Assembly: GCF_007655135.1 (NCBI RefSeq)
Contig: NC_045128.1
Span: 16,694,230-16,758,229, forward strand
Source of the DNA: Punica granatum
Taxonomy: Eukaryota > Streptophyta > Magnoliopsida > Myrtales > Lythraceae
Direction: 5' to 3'
DNA: 64,000 nt
In this document: positions 24,753 through 37,300 of the stretch, piece by piece
Layout: each line of letters begins with the position of its first letter
How positions within the stretch are numbered: position 1 is the first letter of the stretch
The notes under the pieces: model-generated
Databases searched by the model: none
What the model saw: the letters and a program-made list of their open reading frames with translations, nothing else
What the model was told of the DNA's origin: nothing
Program-made: the position numbers and the translations under genes

Positions 24753-25200
24753 ATTCCCACAAATAGATTCCCGACATGAACAAATCCTTCAAACAGGACA
24801 TTAGGACAGTCTTTGCGACGCCCTATTAGTTCTGTTGGACCTGTTCGACTCGCCTGTCCTTATGGGACCCAACTCCTCGAGCCTTCCCTAGGACGGCTGC
24901 GTAGGCCTACTCGCAATTAGGGAAAATATGCTTATGTGACCTCAGTCACGATCTAACCACTCCAGAGTGGTGATGGATTCCTACAAATGGATTCCCGACA
25001 TGAACAAATCCTTCAAACAGGACATTAGGACAGTCTTTGGGACGCCCTATTAGTTCTGTTGGATCTGTTCGACTCACCTGTCCTCATGGGACCCGGCTCC
25101 TCGAGCCTTCCCTAGGACGGCAGCGCAGGCCTACTCGCAATTAGGGAAACTATGCTTATGTGACCTCAGTCACGGTCTAACCACTCCAGAGTGGTGATGA
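24753..25200 (+). repeat. 224-bp tandem duplication in Og2
   Basis: Copies 24753-24976 and 24977-25200 differ at few positions; both run from ATTCC(C/T)ACAAAT to ACTCCAGAGTGGTGATG. Og3 (about 49020-49242) and Og1 (reversed, about 2740-2940, more diverged) have one copy, so the duplication is specific to Og2. Confidence 0.88.
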
Positions 25201-27767
25201 CCAGATTCCCGGAAACAAATGTCGTCTGCACGCGGCACCCCATGGGTCGTGCGCGGGACAAAAAGGGATTTTCCCATGGGACCACCTCATATTTCTTACC
25301 ACCTTCTTCCCCCGCATAATCGCCTAATGCATTGTCTTCTTTGTCATCCTTCACAGGGGCACATTGACCACAGACGAAGAGCGATGGGCGAGTTCACGCT
25401 TCCCCGATAACTTGTCTCGGACCCTTTCCTTATACTTTGACAAGGGAAGTGTTCGACAATGAGGTACCCCCTATGAAGCCAAAGACAAAGACAATAGAGT
25501 GAATCACTCAGCATCGATGCAACAGTCTTCCGCATACATCCATTGGCTTTAACAGCGTGCACCCTCCAAGAGGTACGCACTGTAAAGAACAACAAGAGAT
25601 GATCGGAGACATCGCACAAGGCGCTTGCCACAGGCCACTTTCACAAAATGAAGACCGGGGCATCCCCGATCAACATTCACACAGGGGCAACCTCGGTTCC
25701 CTATTCACGGGGCAATTTGACATTTTCTTTTCCTAGACAACAGGGGAAATTCACATGTAACGCTTGCAATGGCAAATGACATGAAGTTCAGCTTTCGAGT
25801 GTATGAGAGTCAAACTTCTAAGAAAGCCAGTCCTCACAAAATAGGGCTAGCAACATGCAACGAGTCTCCACGAGGCGAAGTACACCAAAGCGGCCTTGGC
25901 GATACAAAGTCGAGGAGTTTCAAACAAACTCCAGCTACAAGAAAAAAAAACAGAGCGAAAAGAAGCGGGAAAAACCCGCCAATGAAGAGAGAGAGAAAAG
26001 ACGCGGGATAAACCCGCCAATGAACAAAGCAAGGTACCACTGAGATTTAAAACTCCCGCGCCGCCAATCTTGAGAAATCAACAAACCCCGACAAAAGGAG
26101 AGCAGCAGACACAAATCCTCGACGGAGACAGAAAACAATGCATTTGGAGGTTGAATCCTTCGAACCCTTCGCTCTTACAAACTCGAGAGATAAAAGAATC
26201 GAGCCCGTTAGGTCGAAAACCCTTTTGGGGCGGCCTAGGCAAAAGCTAGGGTAAAAGAGAGGCACGGCCGGAAACCCTTTGGGGCGGTCATGGCAAAAGG
26301 AGAGCTCTTCCCCTTTATGTTGAGAGGTGCGACCCCGAGGTGGGTGACCGTAGCAAAAGGAGAGCAAAACGAAAGATAGATAAAATTGCCCCTAGTCTCT
26401 CGCACATTGTGCGGACAAGGGATCCCCAAGGGAAGTGGCTAGTTTATTAATTTCAACACGATCCCCAATCAGCTCTCCAATACCATTCAACCGCCCAAGA
26501 GGGAACCTTCCTTAAGCACAGTGGGTAACTGAATACGCCGTCCAAGCAATTCAGTACAACCTACACAACAGAAGGACGAAGGAAAATGGGGGTACATCTC
26601 ACTGCAAGCGTGAACCCGTGTATCCTTTTAGCTTGGGGAAACGTGCTTCCCAAGCTTTCTCTTTTCTCTTTGTCTTTGCATAACTCCAAATGGTTCACAA
26701 CCACCCTTCAACAGGCTATCACAGAGCTAAAATCCCAGACATTCCTCTCCGAGAGTCTAGTCATAACGCTTTGGAAATGGTCAGACCGAGTCTAACCAAA
26801 TCTGAACAGAAATCCCCAAACGAGTTGCAAATGCAGCCGCCCTACGGTACCCTATTGAGAAGGGTTCAAAGCCGACGGGCGCGTCGAACAACCGATAGAG
26901 CTGCTAGGACATTGTCGGGGATGTCTCGATATGCCCAATACATAGCTAACGGGAGCCCCTGGAGGCCTCGCATCTAGGCCTCCGAGAACGGGACCTACTT
27001 ACACTGTCAAAGCAAAAATCTTCATGGGTTGCTCAAGCGACCCAAAACTGAAGATTTGCGTGTCGCAACAACATTTTCATGCTTACCTGTATCGATCACT
27101 TATTAGTATTTCTCACATGATTTACTAGTAATGTCAGGATCACAGGTATTGCAAATAGCATGAACTACGACAGACTTTGATTCCTGGTCCCACGAGATAC
27201 GTAGGCGCTCTGTCTTGGAGCTCGAGTCTCGCAATACAAGACGCCGATTTTCGGCGAACTTCTTGCAGGTCAAAGCATGACCACCCAAGCAGCGGAGTTG
27301 GCCTTTGGCAAAGCACAATCATTCCTCGGCAGCAAAGCCGGTTTCCGGCAACCCAACAGATAACCGCCTAGCGGCGAGCCCGGCTTTCAGCAGATCAAAC
27401 ACATCATAGCCACAGAGGTAAGGCTTCAGTGAAACGACTTCGTCCCAGCAACAACACCTGCCTCAAACAAATCAGCGCTCCTTGGAAGATGTCTCCCCAA
27501 GATCGATTCATCTCTACTTCATGTGATGGGTGACAATCTCAACCCAAAAGGAGAATCTTCAGAATAGCACTCCAGGCACTCAGTTGCATGGCAATCAGTT
27601 GGCAAGTAACAAAGCATTCTGCTACAACATCGATTGCAGCACAAAAAATCTCAGTGATGGAGGAATCACAATGATTCATTCCACTCCTCACGCAACTCCC
27701 CAGCGTTTGCATTTACTTTTTGCAAGCATTTTCATTCTGTAATGCATCCCATGCGACTTTAATTTCT

Positions 27768-28510
27768 GCACAAGGGTCAGTCCCGACTACTTTTATGCAC
27801 TGGGGTCAGTTCCATTCGGGTCAGTCCCGACGTTAATTTCTGCATAAGGGTCAGTCCCCTTCGGGTCAATCCCGACTACTTTTCTGCACTGGGGTCAGTC
27901 CCCTTCGGGTCAATCCCGACTACTTTTCTGCACAGGGGTCAGTCCCCTTCGAATCAATCCCGACTAGTTTTCTGCACAGGGGTCAGTCCCCTTCGGGTCA
28001 GTCCCAACTACTTTTCTGCACTGGGGTCAGTCCCCTTCAGATCAGTCCCAACTTTAATTTCTGCACAGGGGTCAGTCCCCTTCGGGTCAGTCCCGACTAC
28101 TTTTCTGCACAGGGGTTAGTCCGGACTACTTTTCTGCACTGGTGTCAGTCCCCTTCGGGTCATTCCCACCTTTAATTTCTGCACAGGGGTCAGTCCCCTT
28201 CGGGTCAATCCCGACTACTTTTCTGCACAGGGGTCAGTCCCCTTCGGGTCAGTCCCGACTACTTTTCTGCACTGGGGTCAGTCCCGACTTTAATTTCTCC
28301 ACAGGGGTCAGTCCCCTTCGGGTCAATCTCGACTACTTAATTTCTGTACAAGGGTTAGTCCCGACTTTAATTTCTGCACTGGGGTTAGTCCCCTTCGGGT
28401 CAATCCCGACTTTAAATTCTGCATTGGGGTCAATCCTTTTCGGGTCAATCCCGACCTTAAATTCTGCACTGGGGTCAATCCCCTTCGGGTCAATCCTGAT
28501 TTTAAATGCC
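27768..28510 (+). repeat. 3' UTR tandem array of Og2, about 44-bp units
   Basis: About 16 units of the type CTGCACAGGGGTCAGTCC, CCTTCGGGTCAGTCC, CGACTACTTTT, with variants in which the last part is GACTTTAATTT. The array ends about 200 bp before the PPT. Its core TTCGGGTCAATCCCGACTT is shared with the arrays of Og1 and Og4. A 214-codon frame starting at 28142 is a product of the repeat. Confidence 0.9.
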
Positions 28511-28704
28511 TATCACAGCTCTGTTCCAGACTCTACCCGTCCATTGTGCGCATCTCACTATATCTCCTTTTTATTAGGTACAACATCCTACATATCCGAA
28601 GCAAGAAGGAGAAGACTGTTATCGGAAGTTCCATATCGATCATTGCTATCAAATTGTGGTGCTTTTGAAGTCTTTGGCTGCATCCTCTACTCGAGCACGC
28701 AGTC

Positions 28705-28718
28705 AAAGAGGGGCAAGC
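28705..28718 (+). promoter_or_regulatory. Polypurine tract of Og2
   Basis: AAAGAGGGGCAAGC immediately before TGTCAGCACCCC of the 3' LTR; identical to the PPT of Og1 and Og4. Confidence 0.88.
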
Positions 28719-29954
28719 TGTCAGCACCCCATTTTGGTTCACCTTTCCAAACAATGATATCAGCAATGGTCCAAGCCACAACTTGAGCAGAATATAGAAA
28801 AACGACTTAACAGAGCAGAAATCACTATTCATCCTTAAGTCGGCAAAATTGAGCAGAAGACATGCAAATGTGACAGGACTCCAGGGGTCACCAAAGGGTA
28901 ACAGAGTGACCAGATAGCTCAACAATGTCCAAAACCGGCATTTCCAGTGTACTACATGGACAATCCTATTTTCCGATAGATCGCTCGACCGTCGAAAGAC
29001 AGCTAATATTGGACTTCAAAAATCCACATCGATGCCAAACAGATGAAAAGTGTCTTCAAACGCATTTCGCAAATCATCTGTTCTATAGAGAATAACTTTT
29101 TGTATACAGGCAACTTTTCAGTGGAAGTCCAAAAATGCCGATTTTTCGGAGAAAAGTTAATTCCAAATATCAAATGCGGCCATGCCCCACAATCATACAG
29201 AGCACGAGCAGTGCTTCAAATTGTCATTTGGAAGCCATACAAACACCCTAAATGACTTCTGAGCGACAAAACGGGCATACCCCTCTTCGGAAGAGCATAA
29301 CCGGAGACTGATCTGACGGAATTACGACAAACGAAGTTCATACTACATTGCCCTGAAAACTCCAGCGGGCATTCGCAATTGGGCAAAACAGACAACAAAA
29401 CCCTCATCGGTTTCCCGAGTAACCTCCGAGGAGCACAAAAGACCATTTTCAGTGGAAATCCATATCCGGAGGCCCACTTTGGGGAAACTTGACGCCGGAT
29501 GGTTGGAAATTCCAGTGTCGTTTATCTCAACGCTCAATGTGGAATCGTCGGAATGAATCACACAACTCATCTAGACCCCTCGAGTAGTGCTTTAAGGGTC
29601 CCAGATGCACTTTTCATATCCTTAAAGGCCCAATCTTAGCAAACGGAGATCACAGTGATCTCCGGATCGCCCAAGAAACTCAGAAAGCAATATGAGAAAT
29701 CCAATTTCGGCCTCCTAGGACATCTCCGGCTCCATATTTGCATTTACCGGCTTAAGGGTCAAGTGTCCACGTAATTTGACAATTTATGTCAAAATGACCG
29801 ACGTGGGATGCAAATACAAGATATGCTGTCAGAAGTGGGTAACCTCGCTCTGAATGCATAAAAGGAGCAAAATTGGCTTCCGAGCCTCATACAGACATTT
29901 GGCAATTTCTCACGGAAAATGCCAATCTCGGACTCATTAAATCTGTTTCCTAGC
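28719..29954 (+). mobile_element. Og2 3' LTR (type A), U3 part
   Basis: The first 1236 bp of a type-A LTR, aligned with the starts of A-I (34438) and the Og3 LTR (42410). It is cut at 29955 by LTR B-III; the bases CTAGC (29950-29954) are the expected left target duplication. The rest should lie to the right of the nested stack, beyond this window or in the assembly gap. No gene seen. Confidence 0.88.
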
Positions 29955-32900
29955 TATCAGCACCCCATTTTGGTCCATCGGCTCCAACAGAAGACTTCCG
30001 ATCAAAGCTCAGGTCACTATTCACGATCGGGAAACCGGAGGCAACAGGAGCTGGCACTATGACACTATTCATCACCGGATCACCGAAGCGTCGGAAGGTA
30101 TCCAATATAGGACTCTAAAAATCCCTCTTGGTGCCAAAGTGACCAATGGCACATCCGGGCGCATTTCAGAAGCATCTTGCTTAAGTCCGGGCACTCCCGA
30201 ACTCTCACAGACACCTTTCCTAACAAGACTCCCGGGGCGCCAGATCCACGAACGAGCAAACGACGGTCGGAAAAAGGCCTACACATGCCCCAAGTCCCCC
30301 AAGGCCATGGAACAAGTTTCAGATTGCCTTTCGGAATTCGACTTGGTCTCCCGAGTAGACCTCGACTTGGAAAAAGGCCCCTTTTCGAACGGAATCTAAC
30401 GCTTAGAGCTCATTCGAGGAAATGTTGACGTCCGAGCTTTACACCACCCACTCCTAGCAAACCCTAGGGCCTAGGAAATCATATTGGCTCAGACCAAGCA
30501 ACGCATGCCGATTTCCCGAAGGACGTTTTAATGGTCCCAAACGCCTTCCAGCGAACCTTCGGGATTCGCTTTGGACAAACGGAGATCGCAGTGGTCTGCA
30601 AACACATCAAAACACTTGGGAAACACTAAGAGAGCCCCGTTCACAGATTCCTAGGATGTCTCCGATTATCGATCTTTAGCCGGGGTTGACGAGTAAACCG
30701 TTCTGCCCAAAGCACAAAGCACACCGACACGAGCAATACAGCACGTAGAGACGCGAACATGCGACAGAAACGGACAATTTCGCTCTGATCATCCAAATGG
30801 AGCAAAACCGGCTTTTGAGTCCCTGGGCTACCCGAGCATTTACTTACACGGAGCATTTCAATGTTAGGCTCATTAAAATCGCATTCGCACGTACATCGAT
30901 AATTCGTCGTTCAAACGAGCCACGAAAATCAAACGCGCGACCAATCGAGCCCCAAGCTTATTCTGGCTTTCTTCCTAGTCAAGTGGGACCCTTGAGCTAG
31001 CCAAGCCGAGCCGAGCCAAGCCAAGCCACAAGCCATGGCTTCTCTCTAGGGGTGGCTAAAAGCAAGCCAAGTCTCCCCTATCCACCCATTTCAAAACATC
31101 TCTTACACCCCATCACTTCTCTTCTTCCATCCATCACCTCCCATAAACTTTTCAAGACAACTTTCCCTCCCTAATCCCTCTTAAAATTTCGGATGCCCTA
31201 AGCACCTTCCTCTAATTACACTTAATTTCACTAATTTTGCATAATTAGCCTTCCTATATAAGCCTCTTGGGTCATTAAGTTAATCACAACTCAACTTCCA
31301 TCATCTCTCTAACTTTCTCACTCTAGGAAACCCTCTCCAAGCCCTCTCAAACTTCAGCATTTTCCAGAAATCGCACAGCCAAAGCACAGCCCGGTTCCAA
31401 GGCCGTTTTGCCCGAAAACTCAACCGTTTTCCGGCGACCGCCACCCATTCTTAGCCAACTTCAACCAAACTTCATACCCTCCATGTTTTCGACCTCCTAA
31501 GTCCATTTCCAACCTTAGATTTTTCATTTGAAGCTCCCAGAACTTCGTTCCAGCTATGTCCAGAAACAGTCCCTTAAGCGTTTTCCTGGTTTCTAGGCGA
31601 GTTCTTCCCTCTCGACTTAAGCAAACTCAACCAAACTTCATATCCCACATGTTTTCGACCTCCTAAGTCCATTTCCGACCTTAGATATTTCATTTGAAGC
31701 TCCTAGCACCTCGTTCCAGCTCTGTCCAGAAATAGTCCCTTAAGCGTTTTCCCGGTTTTTAGGCGAGTTCTTCCCTCTCGACTTAAGCAAACTCAACCAA
31801 ACTTCATATCCCACATGTTTTCGACCTCTTAAGTCCATTTTCGAGCTTAGTTTTTGCATTTGAACCCTCCAGCCCCGCGTTCCAGAGTTGAGCAGAATCG
31901 GGTTTCACGGGTGCATTTTGGGCTTCTTCGACGCCATTCCTTCCCACGACCATGGCGAGTCGTGCCATCAATTTCTAAGGGTTCCTCATGACCCTCTGCC
32001 CCGTGACGAGGTGGTCACGTGCCGAGAGCCGCTCAACCACGCAAGACCGCCCTTTTCCAATCTTTTCCTTTACCGGGTTTTCACAGTTTTTTTTTATTGG
32101 TTTCTCTTTGCATTTCCAGGTGAAATCAGTCGTGCGCATGCCACAAGCTGGTCATGAACACCAAGAGCAGTCCCTTAGGAGTCGGAGGAACTCGAGCCAG
32201 CTTGGTGCAACACCCAGAGCCCTCTTTGCAGCCGTTTCAACCAAAACAGCCCAGTCGGGTCTGTTTTGACCCGACTGGGTCTATCCTTTTTTTTACTGAC
32301 CCAACTTTGTTTTTGATTTCCAAAAAATCTACAGGTGCTCTCCTCCCAAAATCACCGCAGGTGCGATCCTTAGTCTCTTGGGAATCCAACGCAACTGGCC
32401 CCGCGCGAAAATTCCATCCCGATCAACCGGTACAGCCCCGACAAGCCGGACTGCCAGTCGACCCAGCTGTACCGATTCGGGTCTATTCGTTTCAGCCGAG
32501 TCTCCCGACTCCCTTTGCCACTTCTCTGAATCTTTCCTCGTGTTCCGAGGCTAGGTATAACCTCCCTACGACTTAGAGGGGTTAGTTCTTCGATCCTTGG
32601 TTGTTGTGGGGTGATAAGGTGATTAATAACCGTATTGCATGTAAGCTTGGATTTTTATTCGTTTTTATGCATGTTCACATCGTTCGTTATGTTCATACAT
32701 CATTATATTATATCCATCATGACGGGAAATGTTTAGAGTCGCGTAGGAAGAGGCCATCATGGTCCGGTCATGTCACAAAGTCTCACGGTTAGGTCCTACG
32801 GGAAGGGACCGTGAGGTTTCGCGGCTCACCCGTGACCTAAGTGGTCTCTTCTTCCCCGAATACATTCACTTCCCGTATCCTTATAATGTTTGCTGTCGTG

Positions 32901-33553
32901 ATATGATAACATGGTGGAAATGGACTCGAATCTAGGTCGAAGAAACCATGACGGCTCGGGAGAACCAAGGGTACCCTTCGATCATACCCTACGGGGATGA
33001 ACTGAGAGGTCCTCATGATTCTTTCGGGCCACCTGTGGTCTCTTTGTCTCGATTCGGGATCGATTCCACGTTTTATTTTAGCTTATCATTATCACATGAG
33101 TCGGTGTCGCTTTATCGATTCCTTTTAAATACGATATTTGCGGTTGCATCACGTGCTTGTTTGCGCACCCAAGATCATGGCGGCATCGTCTTTATAGAAT
33201 GTGTGTTATTATCATGTTTGACGTTTTATACATGCAAGAAATGATTAGAATCGATACGAGAGACCATCTGGAATTCAAATTGAGTCAAGGAAATATTCGA
33301 TCATCTCCATTATGGAATGACCGAATTCCCCGTGACCCTATTTGAGTTTAAGTTGGCCTCTTTTGTCGCTTCGAAATTGGCTCTTGGAATTGGGTGTAAT
33401 TTCTTTTTTTTTTTCATTTAATCGTTGATTACGCGTTAGCTCCCATGTTAGGCGCGTTAGTTTTGGACGATCGCCCATCGAACCCATAAGATTCGTGACT
33501 CAAAGACATAATCACTAAATAATCCCACAAACAGGGAAATGGGACGTGTCATT
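29955..33553 (+). mobile_element. LTR B-III (type B), 5' 3.6 kb, interrupted by copia
   Basis: A type-B LTR inserted in Og2's 3' LTR. It begins TATCAGCACCCCATTTTGG, so its terminal TG has become TA. It follows solo LTR B-II with an internal deletion near 30050, and has a TATA box at about 31255 and tandem R-region repeats at 31447-31880. It stops at 33553, after GACGTGTCATT, where the copia LTR begins. Since no PBS is reached, solo LTR and full element cannot be told apart. No gene seen. Confidence 0.85.
31447..31880 (+). repeat. 165-168-bp tandem repeats downstream of the LTR B-III promoter
   Basis: About two and a half units, each with CAAACTTCATA(T/C)CC, ATGTTTTCGACCTC, AAGTCCATTT and TCATTTGAAGCTCC. 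The spacing of CAAACTTCATA is about 165 and 168 bp (31467, 31632, 31800). B-II and Og1 have about two units at the matching place, so copy number varies. Confidence 0.75.
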
Positions 33554-34437
33554 TGCTAGTTTCACGGGGCCAACGGAAGCATAAAAGGAACATAAATTCA
33601 AAATTTCCTACCCGTGAAACTAATTTCAAGACCTACTAGAAGAATAAGAGTAAATAAAAGCGTTCCTGAAATATTTGAAATTGTCGACCGAACGTCCCAC
33701 GTGTGACGCCTCTACCGGTATCCACACCGACTTTGTCGACGAGTCTTCAAGATCGGTGGTGCTAGCGATCAATACTTGAAAGAAACACCGATACGACACC
33801 CGAAATTATTGGACTTATGGACCTAATTTGAGTTGAACAATTCAACCCAAATTATATTTATATATACTCACATATATACACATATGCACACACGTATATA
33901 TATAAGCATACACTTATATTATTTCTATAAAACATATGTCTCCCTCTGCCCCTTTTATAAGCAACAGGGGAGGGAACTTTTCTAAATCCCACCGATGTGG
34001 GACAAGAGAAAAGTAAGATTTTCATGAGCAAGTGTATGGCTAAGTGTCATCATACAATTGGCCCATGTGCCTTTCTATAATTGACTTCAAATGGTTCTAT
34101 AGAAAATAACCACTTAGCACACAATTAAATCTAATAAATCGGGTCTAATTAATCGGCAAATTTAATGTCATTAAATATCCGATTAATTGGTCGCACCATA
34201 AATCATCTAATCTCTATTAGACGATTTTTATTGTTTAAAAATATCCCGTTGATTTAGTCGTCGCGTGTGACCCTGTAGAATCCCAATTACGTTGACAGTA
34301 ATATCGAAATCTTTATTTTAATATTACAAACAGTGAGCGGCATCTAGCAATGTATCACTGTTACTCAAGTAATTGGAAAGTCAATTTCTCGACGAACCTC
34401 GTGACCTATATTACCGTGTAATATAATTGTCAGCACC
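33554..34437 (-). mobile_element. Copia 3' LTR, distal (U5) part
   Basis: Left part of a minus-strand Ty1/copia LTR. It begins TGCTAGTTTCACGG on the plus strand where type-B sequence stops; TCATT (33549-33553) is the likely target duplication. It is interrupted after 34437 by solo LTR A-I and resumes at 40115, giving a total of about 1.68 kb. An AT-rich microsatellite-like run of ATATA and CACA lies at 33850-33920. No gene seen. Confidence 0.75.
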
Positions 34438-36032
34438 CCATTTTGGCTCACCATTCCAAACAATGATATTAGCAATGACCCAAGCCACGACTTGAGCAGA
34501 ATACAGAAAACGGCTCGGCAGAGCAAGAAATCACTATTCATCCTCAAGTTGGCAAAATTGAGCAAATGGCCCATGGACATGGCAGAAGGACTCTAGGGGT
34601 CACCAAAGGGGAACAGAGCGACCAAAGAACTCAACAATGTCCAAAACCGGCGTTTTCAGTGTATTACACGGACGGCACTATTTTCCGATAGTTCGCTCGG
34701 TCATCGGAAGATAGTGAATATTGGACTCCAAAAATCCACACCAGTGCCAAATAGATGAAAAGTGTCCCCAAAGGCATTTTGCAAATCATCTGTTCTATAT
34801 AGAACAACTTTCTGTATACAGACAACTTTTCAGTGGAAGTCCAAAAATGCCGGTTTCCTGGAGAAAAGTTAATTCCAAATATCAGACGCGGCCATGCCCC
34901 ATCAGCACACAGAGTAGGAACAACGCTTCAGATTGTCTTTTGGAAGTCACACAGACACTTCAAATGACTTCCGAACGGCAAAACAAGTATACCCCTCTTC
35001 AGAAGAGCATAGCCGGAGAAGGGTCTGATGGAATTACGGCAAACGAAGTTCATACAGCATTGCCCAGAAAACTCTAGCAGACATTCACAATTGGGCAAAA
35101 CAGACAGCAAAACCCTTCGCGGTTTCCCGCGTAACCTCCGAAGAGCGGAAATGACCATTTTCAGTGGAAATCCATATCCGGAGGTCCTCTTTGGGGAAAT
35201 TTGACGCCGAATGCTTACGTTACACAATGCTAGCCTTCTCAAGGCTCAATGTGGAGTCGTCGGAATAATTCACACAACTCATCTAGATCTCTCAAACAGT
35301 GCTTTAGAGGTCTCAGATACACTCTTCAAGTCCTTGGAGGTCTAATCTTGACAAACAGAGATTACAGTAATCTCCGGAGTGCCCAAGCAACTCAGAAGTC
35401 ACCTTGAGAAAACCAGTCTCGGCCTCCTAGGACGTCTCCGGCCCCACGTTAGCATGACCGGCTTAAGGGATGATTGTTCACGTGGTTTGACAACTTATGC
35501 CAAAATGACCAACATGAGATGCAGACACGGGATATGCTGTCAGAAGCGGACAACTTAGCCCCGATCACTTGCAATGGGCAAAATCGGCTCCCGAGCCCCA
35601 CACACATCCGGGACATTTCTCAATAGAAAATGTCAATCTTGGGCTCATTAACTCCGTTTTCACGCGTATACCGTCAATTCGACGTTCAATTCGAACCACG
35701 AACTTCGAATACGCGACCAATCGAGACCCGAGTCTTTTCCCGGTTTCTCCTCACAAGCCGTGGGACCCACGGGCTGCCCAAGGACAACCGCCCTTTGCCC
35801 CAAACTTTTCGGCCTTTACCCCTTTCCTCTCTTGCCCTCACCTAGCCCAAAATATCTTTGGTCTTCCAAGTCAACACTCAAGCCATTAACTCCACCTCCA
35901 TTAATGCTTCTTGGCTCTTCCTCATCAAGATACTTGGATGACATTCATCCTCATCTCCATTAGGGCAACCGACCTTCATTAATGAGGCCCTTAATGGTGC
36001 TTTGTTTTGCTTAATTGCTCATTAGCTTCACA

Positions 36033-36039
36033 TATATAT
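36033..36039 (+). promoter_or_regulatory. LTR promoter TATA box (type A)
   Basis: TATATAT in CACATATATATTGCC, about 1.6 kb from the LTR start. The Og3 LTR has the matching box at 43982, and Og4 has GCCTATAAAT reversed at about 50635-50644. It is the same distance from the LTR start as in type-B LTRs. Confidence 0.55.
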
Positions 36040-36360
36040 TGCCTATTTGTGATTAAGCTAATCATTCATGAAGCACACCTCATCTTGCTAGTTTCTCCCT
36101 CTAGAAAATGCTCTCAACTCCTTAGGAACCAGCAGCAAGAAAAGAACTTCATGAAAATCAAGAATCAAGCCAAATAGCTTTGGAGTTTAGGTCGGGATCC
36201 ATAGCGGGCACTATTCCGACTTATATCCAAAATTCTTCAAACTTCATAGACGACATGTTTCGAACCCAAGGATTCCATTTCTGAACCCAGTTTTTTAGTT
36301 TGGAGTCGTTTGCTTATCATTTTGGATCATTTCGGGTGAAGTTGGAGCTCTCGGGTGAAC

Positions 36361-37300
36361 AGTGCCCGTCACCAGGCGTCACCGAGCGCAGCCAGCATCC
36401 GCAGCCAGGCGTCACCGAGCGCAGCCAGGCGTCACCGAGCGCAGCCAGCGCCCGCGCCCGTCACCGAGCGCAACCCTCGGGCGTCACCAACGTCCGTCAC
36501 CGAGCGTCACCAGCGCCACCCGCGCCCATCGCCAGCACGCCGCGCCCGTCACCCGCGCACGCCCGTGCTCGTCATCCAGCGCCACCCGCGCCCATCATCA
36601 GCACACCCGCGCCCGTCACCCGCGCACGCCCGTGCTCGTCATCCAGCGCCACCCGCGCCCTTCACCAGCACAACCGTGCCCGTCACCCGCGCACGCCCGC
36701 GCCCGTCACCAGCGCACGCCCGCCCCATCACCATCGCGCCCGCCCCGCAGCCCGTCCATCCGCCACGCCCGCGCCCGTCACCAGCGCACGCCCGCGCCCG
36801 TCATCCGCGCACGCCCGCGCCCGTCACCAGCGGACGCCCGCGCCCGTCACCAGCGCACGCCGCGCCCATCGTCACCAGGCGTCACCCGCGCACGCCCGCG
36901 CCCGTCACCAGCGCACGCCGCGCCCATCACCCGCGCACGCCCGCGCCCGTCACCAGCGCACGCCCTCGCCCGTCACCAGCGCACGCCGCGCCCATCGTCA
37001 CCAGGCGTCACCCTCGCACGCCCGCGCCCGTCACCAGCGCACGCCGCCCCCATCGCCTGCGCACGCCAGCGCCGTCACCAGCGCACGCCCGCGCCCGTCA
37101 CCAGCGCACGCCGCGCCCGTCAGCAGCGCCACGCCCGCGCCCGTCACCCGCGCACGCCCGCGCCGTCACCAGCGCACGCGCCGCGCCCGTCACCCGCGCA
37201 CGCCCCGTGCCTGTCATCCGCGCACGCCCCGCTCTGTCACCGCCACACCCGCGCCCACCCCCAGCGCCTGTCCGTGCCCACTAGCTCCCGTCACCGTGCT
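36361..37300 (+). repeat. GC-rich 23-bp minisatellite within LTR A-I
   Basis: About 940 bp of C+G-rich DNA. The right two thirds consist mainly of a 23-bp unit (ACGCCCGCGCCCG followed by TCACCAGCGC) and one-step variants; the left third uses a related GCGTCACCGAGCGCAGCCAG unit. It lies about 0.3 kb downstream of the TATA box. The Og3 LTR has only about 190 bp of non-tandem GC-rich DNA there (44341-44530). Because 23 is not divisible by 3 and the unit has no stop in any frame, all three plus-strand frames stay open and encode the same Pro/Ala/Arg/His repeat shifted in phase. No coding evidence. Confidence 0.92.

Larger units (their letters stand above)
22688..28718 (+). mobile_element. Og2 internal region, non-autonomous type-A element
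   Basis: Six kilobases between PBS and PPT with no recognisable retrotransposon protein. The first 500 bp match the leader of Og4 (63500-64000, reversed), and the match stops about where Og4 ORF1 begins. The last part, about 27440-27745, matches Og4's 3' UTR before its array. The middle is a repeat-rich filler shared with Og3: tandem repeats at 23387-23610, a minisatellite at 24090-24480, and a 224-bp duplication. Stretches 25200-27440 hold the family 3' UTR module (26190-26400, reversed GGTTTTC and TTTTGCC motifs) and no gene. The pattern fits a non-autonomous partner of an Og4-type element. Confidence 0.8.

Noticed and set aside
28142..28786. 214-codon frame
   Set aside because: Runs through the 44-bp array and into the LTR; repeat composition only.
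33850..33930. AT-rich run as matrix-attachment or origin site
   Set aside because: Simple TATA/CACA microsatellite in the copia LTR; nothing further supports a function.
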